The notes beneath the pieces are model-generated. The model was not told the origin of the DNA. It was given only the letters and a program-made list of their open reading frames with translations, and ran no database searches. Both the position numbers and the translations under genes were made by a program. Shown here in pieces: positions 33,420-41,043 of a stretch of DNA of 41,043 nucleotides. How positions within the stretch are numbered: the first letter of the stretch is position 1; the number at the start of each line of letters is the position of its first letter. Origin of the DNA: Acetobacteraceae bacterium (GTDB taxonomy: Bacteria > Pseudomonadota > Alphaproteobacteria > Acetobacterales > Acetobacteraceae); contig JAMXLO010000048.1 in NCBI GenBank assembly GCA_024280945.1, positions 1 through 41,043 of the forward strand. The letters run 5' to 3'.

Positions 33420-33492
33420 GGTCGTTTACGCCTTCATCTTTCATTAATCAGCGGCTCGCTATCGAGGCTGCCCCCGCGCAGCGAGGACCGCA

Positions 33493-36400
33493 ATGGCGAG
33501 GACGATCACCGGAACCACCACCACTGGCATCACCTTAACCAGCCAGGGCGATAATCCAGTGACGGTCGCCGCGACTGCGGTCGTCAGCAAGCCATCTGGA
33601 GCACCTGGCGCGCTCTACGGCCAGGGTGACGGCACCAACACCTGGACCATCGACAACTTAGGAGTCATCGCTGGCGGTGGCACCGCCGGGGTTGGGATAC
33701 AGCTGGGCAGCGCCACATTCTACGTGAACAGCGGCGACGTCACCAACCGGTCCACGGGAACGATCACCGGCGGCGTCGTGGGCGTCTTGACCGATAACAG
33801 CGGGCCATCGGCCGTCACCAATGCAGGTGGATCAATCGAAGGCGGTCAGTTCGGTGTCTTCGTCAACGGCGTGGGAAGTCTGACCAATATTGCCGGAGGC
33901 CAAATCACCGGGACGTCCGAAGCCGCCGTATACGTCTATGGCGACGCCAGCCGCCCCAATGGCAGCAGCCAACCAGATGTACAAGTCTACAACGCTGGCT
34001 CGCTCACAGGCGCCTCCGGGGTCAATGGGTTCCTGGGAGGCACTGTCACCAACGTCTCAGGCGGGCTGATCGTCGGCGATTCCGGTGACGGCGTCGATCT
34101 GGCGGGACCCGGCACGGTGGTCAATGGCGGAACGGTTACCGGCAGCAGTATCGGGGTCTACCTCGAGGAGGGAGGCTCGCTCACCAATCTCGCCGGAGGC
34201 ACCATTTCTGGTAGCTCCGGCGTTATCAACTTCGGCTTCTACGGCAATGGCGGGTCAGTCACCAACGCGGGCACGATCATCGGTACTGGCGGCCCTGCCG
34301 TGCAGTTCAAGACCGGTGGCGGTTCCGACTACCGCCTGATCGTCGATCCAGATGCCGTGTTCATCGGCGCCATCATTGGCGGCGGCGGGATCATAGAACT
34401 GGCCTCGGGCAGCAGTATCGGGACGTTGTATGGCTTCGGCAGTACCATCACCAATTTCAGCACCTTGCAGTTTGACCCGGGCGCTTCGTGGAATATTTCC
34501 GGCGATCGAGGTGGTCTGGGTACGATGCCCATCGTTGGCCTTGCCGCCGGCGACATCATCGATCTGACCGATTTCGCCGCGACGGATGCAACATTCGCGA
34601 GCGGCACGCTGACGCTTACGGACAGTGGCAATGTTCAGGCAACGCTGACCTTTCCGGATAAGTCCGACATAAAGGACTTCCAGCTCGCACCCGACGGCGC
34701 AGGCGGCACCGACATCGCGGGCGCCGGCACCGGCCAAACCCTGAGCTGGACCTCCAGCAGCGGTCATGACTGGAACACCGCCACCAACTGGTCGCCGGCA
34801 GTCGTACCCACCGGCTTCGATAGCGCCATCATCGCCAATCCAGGCAGCACCAGCGTCACCATCGCCGCCGGTGCAACCAACGTGGTGGGCGATCTGCTGA
34901 TCAATTCGCCGGACAACTCTTTGCAAGTCGTTGGGTCGCTCCACGCCGCGGGAACGGTGACCGTCGATGCCGGTTCGCTCATCGATGCCGGGGCGTTGAC
35001 CGCGTCGGCGATCGCCGACAACCGACTGCTTGCCACGCAAGGTGTCCAAACACTGGACAACATCCCGATCGAGCTTGGCGGAACATTGCAGGCTCAGGCT
35101 GGCGGTACGCTGATCCTTGGCACGAGCGAGGTGATTACTCAGACCGGGTCGACCGCGGTCCTGGACAGCACAACGGCGGGCGGTGAGTCCATCATCAATC
35201 AGGGAACCATCGAAGCGGGTGTCGCGGGCGGCGCACTCGACATCACGCCGCTGAACTTCACGAACCAGGGCACCATCCTGCTCGACAACGAGACCGCGAC
35301 CATCGGCTTTGACCAGATCGGCTCACTCGGCTCATGGGACAACACCTTTGGCACGATCGCTCTCTCCGGCACCGCCTCGCTGGTGCTCGACGGCTCGGTC
35401 GCCGCATCGGGGATCGGCACGATCACCGGGGCCGCGAGCGTAACCGAGGCCGGACTGCTGGACAACACCTTCAATATTTTGACCGTCGGTGCCGGAACAC
35501 CACTCGGGACGCTGACGCTGGCGAGCAGCGGCACCATCAGCGGGGGAATTGTGGCCGACCCTGGTGGCGGAATCCTGTTCAACGGCGGCACCCTCGCTGA
35601 TGTGACATACGAAGGGCCTATGGAACTGCTCAGTCCAGGTGCCAGCGCGACGGTGGTGGGTCAGACGAGCTTTCTGGGGAGTGACAGCATCTCGTCAGGC
35701 ACGATCGACCTCACCGGCATGGGTGCGGTGCTGCAATTCGCGTCCGTACCCAGCCTCGACAGTGCAATTATAAATATCGGCAGCACCAAGGCAGAAGCGG
35801 TCGTGCAGGCGAGTGGTGCCGGTAGCTTCGCCATAGGGCCTTCGGTAACGATCGACAGCAGCGCGGCAGGCGCGCTTGCGACACTGAACGCTGGCAGTGG
35901 CACCGCCCTGAGCTTCGCCGGCACACTCGACGCTATTGCAAGCGGCGGCACGTTCACCCTGATGGACAGTGGCGGCACGTTCAGCAACGGCGGCACGATC
36001 ACCGCCGGCAACAGCGACACACTGGATGTGGAGACAGACATTACAGCGGGTGCCGGCACGATCCAGGTGGTCAACAATGGCATTGTCGACGTTGCCGCTG
36101 TGTCCGTGGACGCCGCGCAGACATTCGACTTTGCCGATGGGACCGGCGTGCTCCGGCTGGTGCAGCCGAACAAGTTCCAGGCCTCGATCATCGGCTTCCA
36201 GACGGGCAATACCATCGACCTTGCCGGCATCAAGGCGAACACCGCGACCTGGTCGAGCGACACTCTGACGATTGCCAACGGCGGGACGACTGTGGCAACG
36301 CTGTCGATGCAAGGGGACTATTCCCAGGACAACTTCATGGTCGCGAGCGATGGCGCCACCGGATCGGCCATCACCGTCACCGCTATCTGCTACGCCGCCG

Positions 36401-36972
36401 GTACTCGGATCCTCACGCCCCGCGGCGAGGTGCCGATCGAACGCCTGCATTGCGACGACCTGGTCATGACCCTCTCCGGGCGTTCGCAGCCGATCCGCTG
36501 GATCGGCCAGCGCCGTGTCAACTTCAGCCGCCACCCCAACCGCCAGCGCATTCTGCCGGTGCGGATCGCCGCGCACGCGTTCGGGTCAGGGCGGCCTAAG
36601 CGCGATCTTCTGCTGTCACCCGATCATGCCGTGTACGTCGAAGATGTGCTGATCCCGATCCGCCACCTGATCAACGGCACCACCATTGTGCAGATCGAAC
36701 GCCGCGCCATCACCTATTATCACATCGAACTGCCACAGCACGACGTGCTGCTTGCTGATGGCATGCCGGCCGAATCCTACCTGGAAGCCGGCGCCCGCAA
36801 CGCTTTCGGCAACGGCGACGTCGCCATTCAGCTGCACCCGGAGTTCAAGCCGCCACAGGACCATTACGCGATGCTATGGGAGCAGCACGGCTACGCTCCG
36901 CTGGTCGTGGCCGGCGAGACGCTCGAACGAGTGCGCGCCTCGCTGGCTGCCGGCAGTGAATGCGCTGCCTGA
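33493..36972 (+). CDS. Large surface-type repeat protein with C-terminal Hint domain
   Basis: An 1159-residue protein. Residues 1-960 are Gly/Thr/Ala-rich with many SLTNxAGGxIxG and GGTVTGxSxG turns, a beta-helix/autotransporter-like design, and a second related section after residue 415 (LSWTSSSGHDWNTATNWSPA). At Cys966 begins a Hint (Hedgehog/intein) module: CYAAGTRILTPRGEVPIERL, then RDLLLSPDHAVYVEDVLIPI and YYHIELPQHDVLLADGMPAE. The Cys and the block-B His are present; the intein-type C-terminal His-Asn is absent, so N-terminal thioester chemistry as in Hedgehog is possible but splicing is not. No classical signal peptide, no visible autotransporter barrel. GAGG before the ATG. Export route unknown. 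Confidence 0.85.
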   Translation: MARTITGTTTTGITLTSQGDNPVTVAATAVVSKPSGAPGALYGQGDGTNTWTIDNLGVIAGGGTAGVGIQLGSATFYVNSGDVTNRSTGTITGGVVGVLTDNSGPSAVTNAGGSIEGGQFGVFVNGVGSLTNIAGGQITGTSEAAVYVYGDASRPNGSSQPDVQVYNAGSLTGASGVNGFLGGTVTNVSGGLIVGDSGDGVDLAGPGTVVNGGTVTGSSIGVYLEEGGSLTNLAGGTISGSSGVINFGFYGNGGSVTNAGTIIGTGGPAVQFKTGGGSDYRLIVDPDAVFIGAIIGGGGIIELASGSSIGTLYGFGSTITNFSTLQFDPGASWNISGDRGGLGTMPIVGLAAGDIIDLTDFAATDATFASGTLTLTDSGNVQATLTFPDKSDIKDFQLAPDGAGGTDIAGAGTGQTLSWTSSSGHDWNTATNWSPAVVPTGFDSAIIANPGSTSVTIAAGATNVVGDLLINSPDNSLQVVGSLHAAGTVTVDAGSLIDAGALTASAIADNRLLATQGVQTLDNIPIELGGTLQAQAGGTLILGTSEVITQTGSTAVLDSTTAGGESIINQGTIEAGVAGGALDITPLNFTNQGTILLDNETATIGFDQIGSLGSWDNTFGTIALSGTASLVLDGSVAASGIGTITGAASVTEAGLLDNTFNILTVGAGTPLGTLTLASSGTISGGIVADPGGGILFNGGTLADVTYEGPMELLSPGASATVVGQTSFLGSDSISSGTIDLTGMGAVLQFASVPSLDSAIINIGSTKAEAVVQASGAGSFAIGPSVTIDSSAAGALATLNAGSGTALSFAGTLDAIASGGTFTLMDSGGTFSNGGTITAGNSDTLDVETDITAGAGTIQVVNNGIVDVAAVSVDAAQTFDFADGTGVLRLVQPNKFQASIIGFQTGNTIDLAGIKANTATWSSDTLTIANGGTTVATLSMQGDYSQDNFMVASDGATGSAITVTAICYAAGTRILTPRGEVPIERLHCDDLVMTLSGRSQPIRWIGQRRVNFSRHPNRQRILPVRIAAHAFGSGRPKRDLLLSPDHAVYVEDVLIPIRHLINGTTIVQIERRAITYYHIELPQHDVLLADGMPAESYLEAGARNAFGNGDVAIQLHPEFKPPQDHYAMLWEQHGYAPLVVAGETLERVRASLAAGSECAA

Positions 36973-36979
36973 CCCGCAG

Positions 36980-37849
36980 CTACAGGCTAACGTAACGCTC
37001 GATCGTCTTGCGCCAGGCCAGCAGATCCTCCGGACCAGCAACTTTCCGGGCAAGTCCGGCAACCCCCGTCACCGGCACCAGCACGCGTGACACGCCCGCC
37101 GCCGCATAGTCGGAAAGCTGCGACAGATCGTCCGGGATCCCGACGGTGATCTCCACGTCACCAGGATCGCGCCCTGCATCGCGGGCAGCACTGCGAACGA
37201 TTTGGATCAGGTCCATCGGCAGGCCGCGGCCAGGGAAAAAGCCGTCGCCGAGCCGACCTGCACGACGCGCGGCGGCTTCGGTATGACCGCCGATGATGAT
37301 TGGCACCTTACGGTTCACCGGTTTCGGTCGCATGAAGGCGTCCCTGAAGCTGACATAGCGGCCAGAAAAATTCGGTGCATCGGCGGCCCACAATTCGCGC
37401 ATAGCGGCGATATACTCGTCGGTTCGGCGGCCGCGGTTATCGAATGCGGCCCCGATCGCATCGAACTCCTCCTTCAGCCAGCCGACGCCGATCCCGAGCA
37501 GGATGCGACCGTTCGACATGTGGTCCAGCGTCGCGACCTGCTTGGCGACGATGACCGGATTGTGCTGCGGCAGGATCAGGATGCCGGTGGCCAGCTTGAT
37601 GCGCGAGGTCGCCGCCGCGACATACGCCATCCAGATCAATGGATCGGGCAGCAGGAAGTCGCCTTCGCCACCTGGCAGCCGTCCGTCGGATGTATACGGA
37701 TACGCCGACTGATAGCCACGCGGGATCACGGTGTGCTCGACAGTCCACGCCGACTCGAAGCCCGCGGCCTCGCCGGCCTGCATCAGTTCAACAGCGCGCG
37801 CCGGATCCGCATAGCGACCAGTGTTGCAATAGCGGAGGCCGAATTTCAT
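36980..37849 (-). CDS. Luciferase-like oxidoreductase, probably F420-type
   Basis: A 289-residue LLM-class protein of the short F420-dependent type. Seen: MKFGLRYCNTGRYADPARAVELMQAGEAAGFESAWTVEHTVIP (first barrel half, with the WTVEH signature), ATGILILPQHNPVIVAKQVATLDHMSNGRILLGIGVGWLKEEF, and KVPIIIGGHTEAAARRAGRLGDGFFPG. Substrate and true cofactor (F420 or FMN) are not certain. Its start overlaps the endonuclease/exonuclease/phosphatase-like gene stop by 4 bp (ATGA), so they are co-translated. It converges on the Hint-domain gene with 7 bp between stops. Confidence 0.88.
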   Translation of the reverse strand: MKFGLRYCNTGRYADPARAVELMQAGEAAGFESAWTVEHTVIPRGYQSAYPYTSDGRLPGGEGDFLLPDPLIWMAYVAAATSRIKLATGILILPQHNPVIVAKQVATLDHMSNGRILLGIGVGWLKEEFDAIGAAFDNRGRRTDEYIAAMRELWAADAPNFSGRYVSFRDAFMRPKPVNRKVPIIIGGHTEAAARRAGRLGDGFFPGRGLPMDLIQIVRSAARDAGRDPGDVEITVGIPDDLSQLSDYAAAGVSRVLVPVTGVAGLARKVAGPEDLLAWRKTIERYVSL

Positions 37850-38565
37850 GACGTTGCACCTCTTCGCGCTCGTGGCAGATCGAGCAGCAGCACCGAGTGG
37901 TCGGACAATCCCGCCAGCCGCTCCTCATGCGAATAGCGGATCACGCCGGCACGCGCCGCCAGACTTGGCGACAGGAACGCGTGGTCGATGCGGAACCCGT
38001 TGCCGCGATGACTGTACCAGGTGAACTCGCGACCATCGGGATACCGATGCCGCCACAGATCACGAAAGCCGATCGCATCCATGCTGTCCATGAAATGCGC
38101 CGTGACATCGATCGCACCCGGCTCGTCCACATAGGCGCGGCACGTATTGAAGTCGCCGATCGCCAAAGCATCACCCTCGGCCCGCGCGGCGAACGCCGCC
38201 ACTAGCGTCTGCCAGTACGGCAGCTTCGCCTTGAGGTTCGGCATATAGACGCCGGTCAACCGCAGCATACCCAGATCGACATCGACCAGCCGCCATGGCT
38301 CAGACACGTGCGGGCACACCGGCCCTCGCTCGACAAACCGCCGTCGCGCCGCGATCAACACGCCGGTGCGCTGGGGCGGCGGGACGAGCTTCGTCACATA
38401 GCGATAACCAGACGCCTTCAGCGCCGTGCACAACCGCTCGGCTGACTCACCGCCACGATATTCAGACAAAATCAGCACGTCGGCATCATGACGCATGATC
38501 GCGGCCATGATGCCGACGAGCCGTGTGCCGCCTCCCTGGCGGATGTTCCAGGCGAGGAGCCGCAC
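37846..38565 (-). CDS. Endonuclease/exonuclease/phosphatase-fold protein
   Basis: A 239-residue protein of the EEP superfamily (Mg-dependent nucleases and phosphatases). The start GTG at 38565 is set by AAGGAACAGC just upstream and gives VRLLAWNIRQGGG, the exact beginning of the fold; longer readings back to 38700 would overlap the metallo-hydrolase gene and add 45 unrelated residues. Metal and catalytic residues: Asn in WNIRQ, Glu in ILSEYRGG, Asp/Asn in AIGDFNTC, Asp in RIDHAFLS, and the final LSDHSVLLLDL with Asp-His. All key residues are present. Substrate cannot be assigned. Overlaps the LLM gene start by 4 bp. Confidence 0.87.
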   Translation of the reverse strand: MRLLAWNIRQGGGTRLVGIMAAIMRHDADVLILSEYRGGESAERLCTALKASGYRYVTKLVPPPQRTGVLIAARRRFVERGPVCPHVSEPWRLVDVDLGMLRLTGVYMPNLKAKLPYWQTLVAAFAARAEGDALAIGDFNTCRAYVDEPGAIDVTAHFMDSMDAIGFRDLWRHRYPDGREFTWYSHRGNGFRIDHAFLSPSLAARAGVIRYSHEERLAGLSDHSVLLLDLPRARRGATS

Positions 38566-38612
38566 GCTGTTCCTTGTTTCGCGCGCAGTCGCCACACCAA
38601 CCCTGCGCGCCG

Positions 38613-39485
38613 TCAGTTGTCGACGTAGTCGCAGCGGAAGCCATCCCCCCAGCGCTTCACATAGCCGCGCGAGGGCGACGGGAAGTGTGCGAAGCAGCAC
38701 AGCGTGCTGGTGTCGCAGTAGGTCTCCAGGAACTTGCGCCGCGTCGCCGCACCCTGCTTCACATCGTAATCGACGTACATCCCCAGGTCCGGATAGCGGG
38801 CCTGCAACGGCGTATGAATCAGATCGCCGGTGATCACCGCATCCTTGCCGCCGCGGCCCAGCGTCACTGCGTAGTGATCGATGGTATGGCCGGGCGTCGG
38901 CAGCAGCGCCACGGTGTCATCGACCGCATGATCGCTGGTGACCAGGTCGCAACGCTTGGCTTCGACAATCGGAATAACGCTGTCGACGATCGGCGGCAGA
39001 GAGGTCTTGTCGTTCTCGGCCAGCCAATAGTCGAGTTCCTTCTTGGAGAACAGGTAGCGCGCCTTGGGGAAGGTCGGCACCCAACGGCCGTTCTCCAAGC
39101 GTGTATTCCAGCCGACATGATCGACATGGAGGTGTGTGCACATCACGAAGTCGATGTCGTTCACCGTCAGACCGGCCGCGGCCAGGCCCTTCATCCAGAG
39201 ATCGTCCTTCTTATGGTGCCATTGCGGCCGCTGCGGCCGATCCTTGTCGTTGCCGATGCAACTATCCACCAGGATGGTATGCCGGCCGGTCTGCACGATG
39301 TAGGACTGGAAGCACAGGATCAGGTTGTCCTGCGCATCCAGCGCCGTGGGCGCGAGCCACGACCGATTCTCCGCCAGCACCTCGGGCTTCAGGTCCGGCA
39401 GAAACTCCACCGCAGGTCTCATGCCGCTTTCCATCTCGACAATCCGATGGATGGTCATGTTTCCTGCCCGGAATGTGTTGGCCAT
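38613..39485 (-). CDS. Metallo-beta-lactamase-fold hydrolase
   Basis: A 290-residue MBL-fold hydrolase. Zinc motif THLHVDHVGW (HxHxDH, about 111-120), a later VTSDHAVDD and LLPTPGHTIDHYAV with the third His, and VITGDLIHTPLQARYPDLG with the bridging Asp and the last His region. The N-terminal strand order (QSYIVQTGRHTILVDSCIGND) is that of lactonase/quorum-quenching-like and other hydrolases of this group, so lactone or ester cleavage is plausible but unproven. GGGAGCGAGG precedes the ATG. It is the first gene of the run with the EEP-fold and LLM genes and is divergent from the TPP-decarboxylase pair. Confidence 0.9.
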   Translation of the reverse strand: MANTFRAGNMTIHRIVEMESGMRPAVEFLPDLKPEVLAENRSWLAPTALDAQDNLILCFQSYIVQTGRHTILVDSCIGNDKDRPQRPQWHHKKDDLWMKGLAAAGLTVNDIDFVMCTHLHVDHVGWNTRLENGRWVPTFPKARYLFSKKELDYWLAENDKTSLPPIVDSVIPIVEAKRCDLVTSDHAVDDTVALLPTPGHTIDHYAVTLGRGGKDAVITGDLIHTPLQARYPDLGMYVDYDVKQGAATRRKFLETYCDTSTLCCFAHFPSPSRGYVKRWGDGFRCDYVDN

Positions 39486-39566
39486 GGCCTCGCTCCCTTG
39501 GATGGTTGGTGCCGGTGATGTTAGCTACCGGCCCGCCCGCCGACAAACCCCATCGGGAAGGCTGCG

Positions 39567-40085
39567 ATGAACGATGCAACAACCGCGGTGCTGAGCCCGG
39601 AAACCGTGCTGCAGCATATGAAGCAGAACGACGTCACCGACGTGGTGTGGCTGCCTGACAGCGAGACGAACTGGCTCTACATGCTGATGAAGGCAGAGCC
39701 CTCCCTGCGTCTGATCGGTGTGACGCGCGAGGGCCACGCCTGCTCCATCGCCGCAGGTCTGCATGCCGGCGGACGCAAGCCGCTGATCCTGATCCAGAAC
39801 ACAGGCATGATGGAATCGGGCGATTCGATCCGCGGCTGGCTGCTCGGGATGAACGTCCCGGTGGTGCTGATGGTCGGCTATCGCGGCTGGACGCGGCACG
39901 GCGTCAACACTGACACCGCGGCGACCTATACCGAAAGGTTCCTGATGGCGTTCGGCATCAACTACTATCTGGTGGAAAGCGACGCCGATGCGCCACGGAT
40001 CACCGTGGCATTCGAGGAGACTGCGCGCACTCGACGCCCTGTCGTGGTGCTGGTCGGCGACGAGTACCACGGATTCAACCGCTGA
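39567..40085 (+). CDS. TPP-dependent decarboxylase, alpha (PYR-domain) subunit, ComD-like
   Basis: A 172-residue single PYR domain of the thiamine-diphosphate enzyme family, like the alpha subunit of sulfopyruvate decarboxylase (ComD) and phosphonopyruvate decarboxylase. Seen: VLQHMKQNDVTDVVWLPDSE, IGVTREGHACSIAAGLHAGGRKPLILIQNTG (catalytic Glu in TREGHA that activates the thiazolium), and NVPVVLMVGYRGW. The partner PP domain is on the next gene, 12 bp on. GGAAGG with a 5-base gap supports the start. Which 2-oxo acid is decarboxylated cannot be told; no coenzyme M or phosphonate genes lie nearby. Confidence 0.88.
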   Translation: MNDATTAVLSPETVLQHMKQNDVTDVVWLPDSETNWLYMLMKAEPSLRLIGVTREGHACSIAAGLHAGGRKPLILIQNTGMMESGDSIRGWLLGMNVPVVLMVGYRGWTRHGVNTDTAATYTERFLMAFGINYYLVESDADAPRITVAFEETARTRRPVVVLVGDEYHGFNR

Positions 40086-40097
40086 GGAGCGCGGCGC

Positions 40098-40685
40098 ATG
40101 ATGCACACCGCTGAACTGCTGCAGGCCTTCGCCGCGCACCGTGGCGACGCGATCGTGGTGCCGGGGCGTGGCGGCCGACACTGGGTGAAGCTGACCACAC
40201 GCGAGACGTTGGATGTGCCACTCGGCGACCCGGCGATGGGTGGCCATGCCGGCTTCGCCCTCGGTCTGGCCATCGCGCAGCCGAACCGGCGCGTGGTGCT
40301 GTTCGACTCGGAAGGCGATATCCTGATGAGCCTTGGGATGCTGGCGACGATCGCCGAGCAGGCGCCGCCGAATTTTTATCACTTCCTGCTCGACAACGAG
40401 TGCTATGCCACCACCGGCGGCCAGCCGGTGCCGAATGCAAAGAACGTCGCCTATGATGTGCTGGCGCGTGGCGCCGGTTACCCGCGCGCCTTCGCCTTTA
40501 CGCAACTGGCGGACTTCACCGCAAAGCTGCCAGGCGTTCTCGCCCAGCCAGGCCCGGTGTTCGTCGCACTCAAGGTGGCGCAGGAAGTCGAGAACGAACC
40601 GATCGGCCGCCGCTCCCGCTGGAACACGCGCAGCCGCGACAAGGTCGTGCAGGATCTGCGCGGCGAATTGGGCCTAGCCGGCTAG
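40098..40685 (+). CDS. TPP-dependent decarboxylase, beta (PP-domain) subunit, ComE-like
   Basis: A 195-residue PP domain that binds the diphosphate of thiamine diphosphate through Mg2+. The binding motif is VVLFDSEGDILMSLGMLATI, a variant of GDGxxxM, with the downstream NN-like element in YHFLLDNECYATTGGQ. LGDPAMGGHAGFALGLAIAQP precedes it as in ComE and acetolactate-synthase relatives. GAGGAG at 40084-40089 serves the ATG at 40098; a second ATG follows at once. With the alpha gene it forms one split decarboxylase. Confidence 0.88.
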   Translation: MMHTAELLQAFAAHRGDAIVVPGRGGRHWVKLTTRETLDVPLGDPAMGGHAGFALGLAIAQPNRRVVLFDSEGDILMSLGMLATIAEQAPPNFYHFLLDNECYATTGGQPVPNAKNVAYDVLARGAGYPRAFAFTQLADFTAKLPGVLAQPGPVFVALKVAQEVENEPIGRRSRWNTRSRDKVVQDLRGELGLAG

Positions 40686-40734
40686 CGCAGATTCACCCGC
40701 ACCATAAACGAGACGCACTGCGCGAGATGACGCT

Positions 40735-41043
40735 TCACTCACGCCAAGTTGTCAGCTGTCGTAGGTCGGATAATCGACCGGTTGGCACACCCTCGTTGTC
40801 GATCTCGATCTTAAAGATTTCGGACAGGCCCGTTCTTCCAGACGGCGTTAGTCGGAGTGCGCGGCTGCCCGACACACATTTGAGCCATTCGAGCTCCAAG
40901 AGACGATCCAGAAGCTGCGCTCCGACGAGTCCCTTGAGGTGATAACGACGCTCGCTCCAGTCGAGACAAGGCTGGCAGAAAATCCGCCGAGTTCGCGGTC
41001 TCAGATCAGCGCCGAACGTTGAGAAGAAGCGCTCGCCAGAAGA
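40735..41043 (-). CDS. ArsR-type winged-helix regulator, C-terminal part (5' end outside window)
   Basis: The last 102 codons of a gene that enters from the right edge. The translation contains RRIFCQPCLDWSERRYHLKG, then LVGAQLLDRLLELEWLK and SGSRALRLTPSGRTGLSEIF. This CLDWSERRxHLxG...GSRALRLTPxGR pattern is the conserved C-terminal region of a group of ArsR-family regulators; the DNA-binding N-terminus should lie beyond the window. The two Cys in FCQPC could sense metal or redox, which is inference. It converges on the TPP-decarboxylase genes with 49 bp between stops; that gap holds only a weak GCGCAG/CTGCGC dyad. Confidence 0.8.
   Translation of the reverse strand, partial: SSGERFFSTFGADLRPRTRRIFCQPCLDWSERRYHLKGLVGAQLLDRLLELEWLKCVSGSRALRLTPSGRTGLSEIFKIEIDNEGVPTGRLSDLRQLTTWRE

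Noticed and set aside
35695-36576. Minus-strand frames opposite the Hint-domain protein
   Set aside because: Gly/Thr-rich repeat coding gives long open antisense frames; no start signals or motifs.
1-41043. tRNA or rRNA genes and phage genes
   Set aside because: Looked for conserved tRNA arms, rRNA strings and phage structural motifs on both strands and saw none; a covariance-model scan would be needed to exclude small RNAs fully.

Overview
The window reads as chromosomal DNA of a GC-rich alphaproteobacterium. I would guess the order Rhodospirillales, family Acetobacteraceae or a close relative. The reasons are a three-gene proton-translocating transhydrogenase (pntAA-pntAB-pntB), an MbfA-type iron exporter with an Irr-like box, a large surface protein ending in a Hint domain, and typical alphaproteobacterial dispersed palindromes. 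This placement is an inference from gene content; no rRNA or tRNA gene is present to test it. No prophage, classical insertion sequence or CRISPR array is seen.

Layout. 1-2427 (minus): pntB (cut by the window edge), pntAB, pntAA. 2558-4131: two divergent short-chain dehydrogenases. 4128-7763 (minus): an overlapping run of an M3 oligopeptidase, a DUF559 nuclease-like gene bracketed by 40-bp near-perfect inverted repeats, and an ABC1/UbiB-like kinase. 7861-11749 (plus): an acyl-CoA synthetase, two small exported proteins and a cytochrome c/Vgb-like beta-propeller protein. 11854-14280 (minus): mbfA with a perfect 7-3-7 palindrome upstream, then a class III aminotransferase. 14423-15193: a CPBP-family membrane protease gene split by an in-frame TAG. 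15371-17021 (minus): an NTF2-like protein and a luciferase-like oxidoreductase. 17132-17777: a FitA/VapC-type toxin-antitoxin pair. 17750-18940 (minus): a family III CoA-transferase.

19075-23760 is a complete glycine-cleavage unit: a tandem glycine riboswitch, an intrinsic-terminator-like hairpin directly after the second aptamer, then gcvT, gcvH and gcvP. The 18941-19357 stretch without protein genes is mostly this leader. 24448-28179 (minus) is a cell-wall and nucleotide cluster: MltB-like transglycosylase, RlpA-like lipoprotein, D,D-carboxypeptidase and thymidylate kinase, in transcription order and nearly contiguous. 28273-30138 (minus) has a tartrate-dehydrogenase-like enzyme and a binding-protein-like gene with no signal peptide. 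pyrE follows on plus.

31146-36972 (plus) holds two surface or extracellular candidates: a Trp/Tyr-rich exported repeat protein and an 1159-residue protein with a C-terminal Hint domain. 36980-39485 (minus) is a metallo-beta-lactamase-fold hydrolase, an endonuclease/exonuclease/phosphatase-fold protein and a second luciferase-like oxidoreductase. Divergent from it is a two-subunit thiamine-diphosphate decarboxylase (39567-40685). The window ends inside an ArsR-type regulator on minus (40735 to the edge).

Most notable are the inverted-repeat-bracketed DUF559 gene, which looks like a small domesticated or mobile cassette sitting in an operon with overlaps at both ends; the Irr-type palindrome before mbfA; the riboswitch-terminator leader of gcvTHP; the TAG-split CPBP gene; and the Hint-domain surface protein. 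All identifications come from reading motifs; no database search was run.
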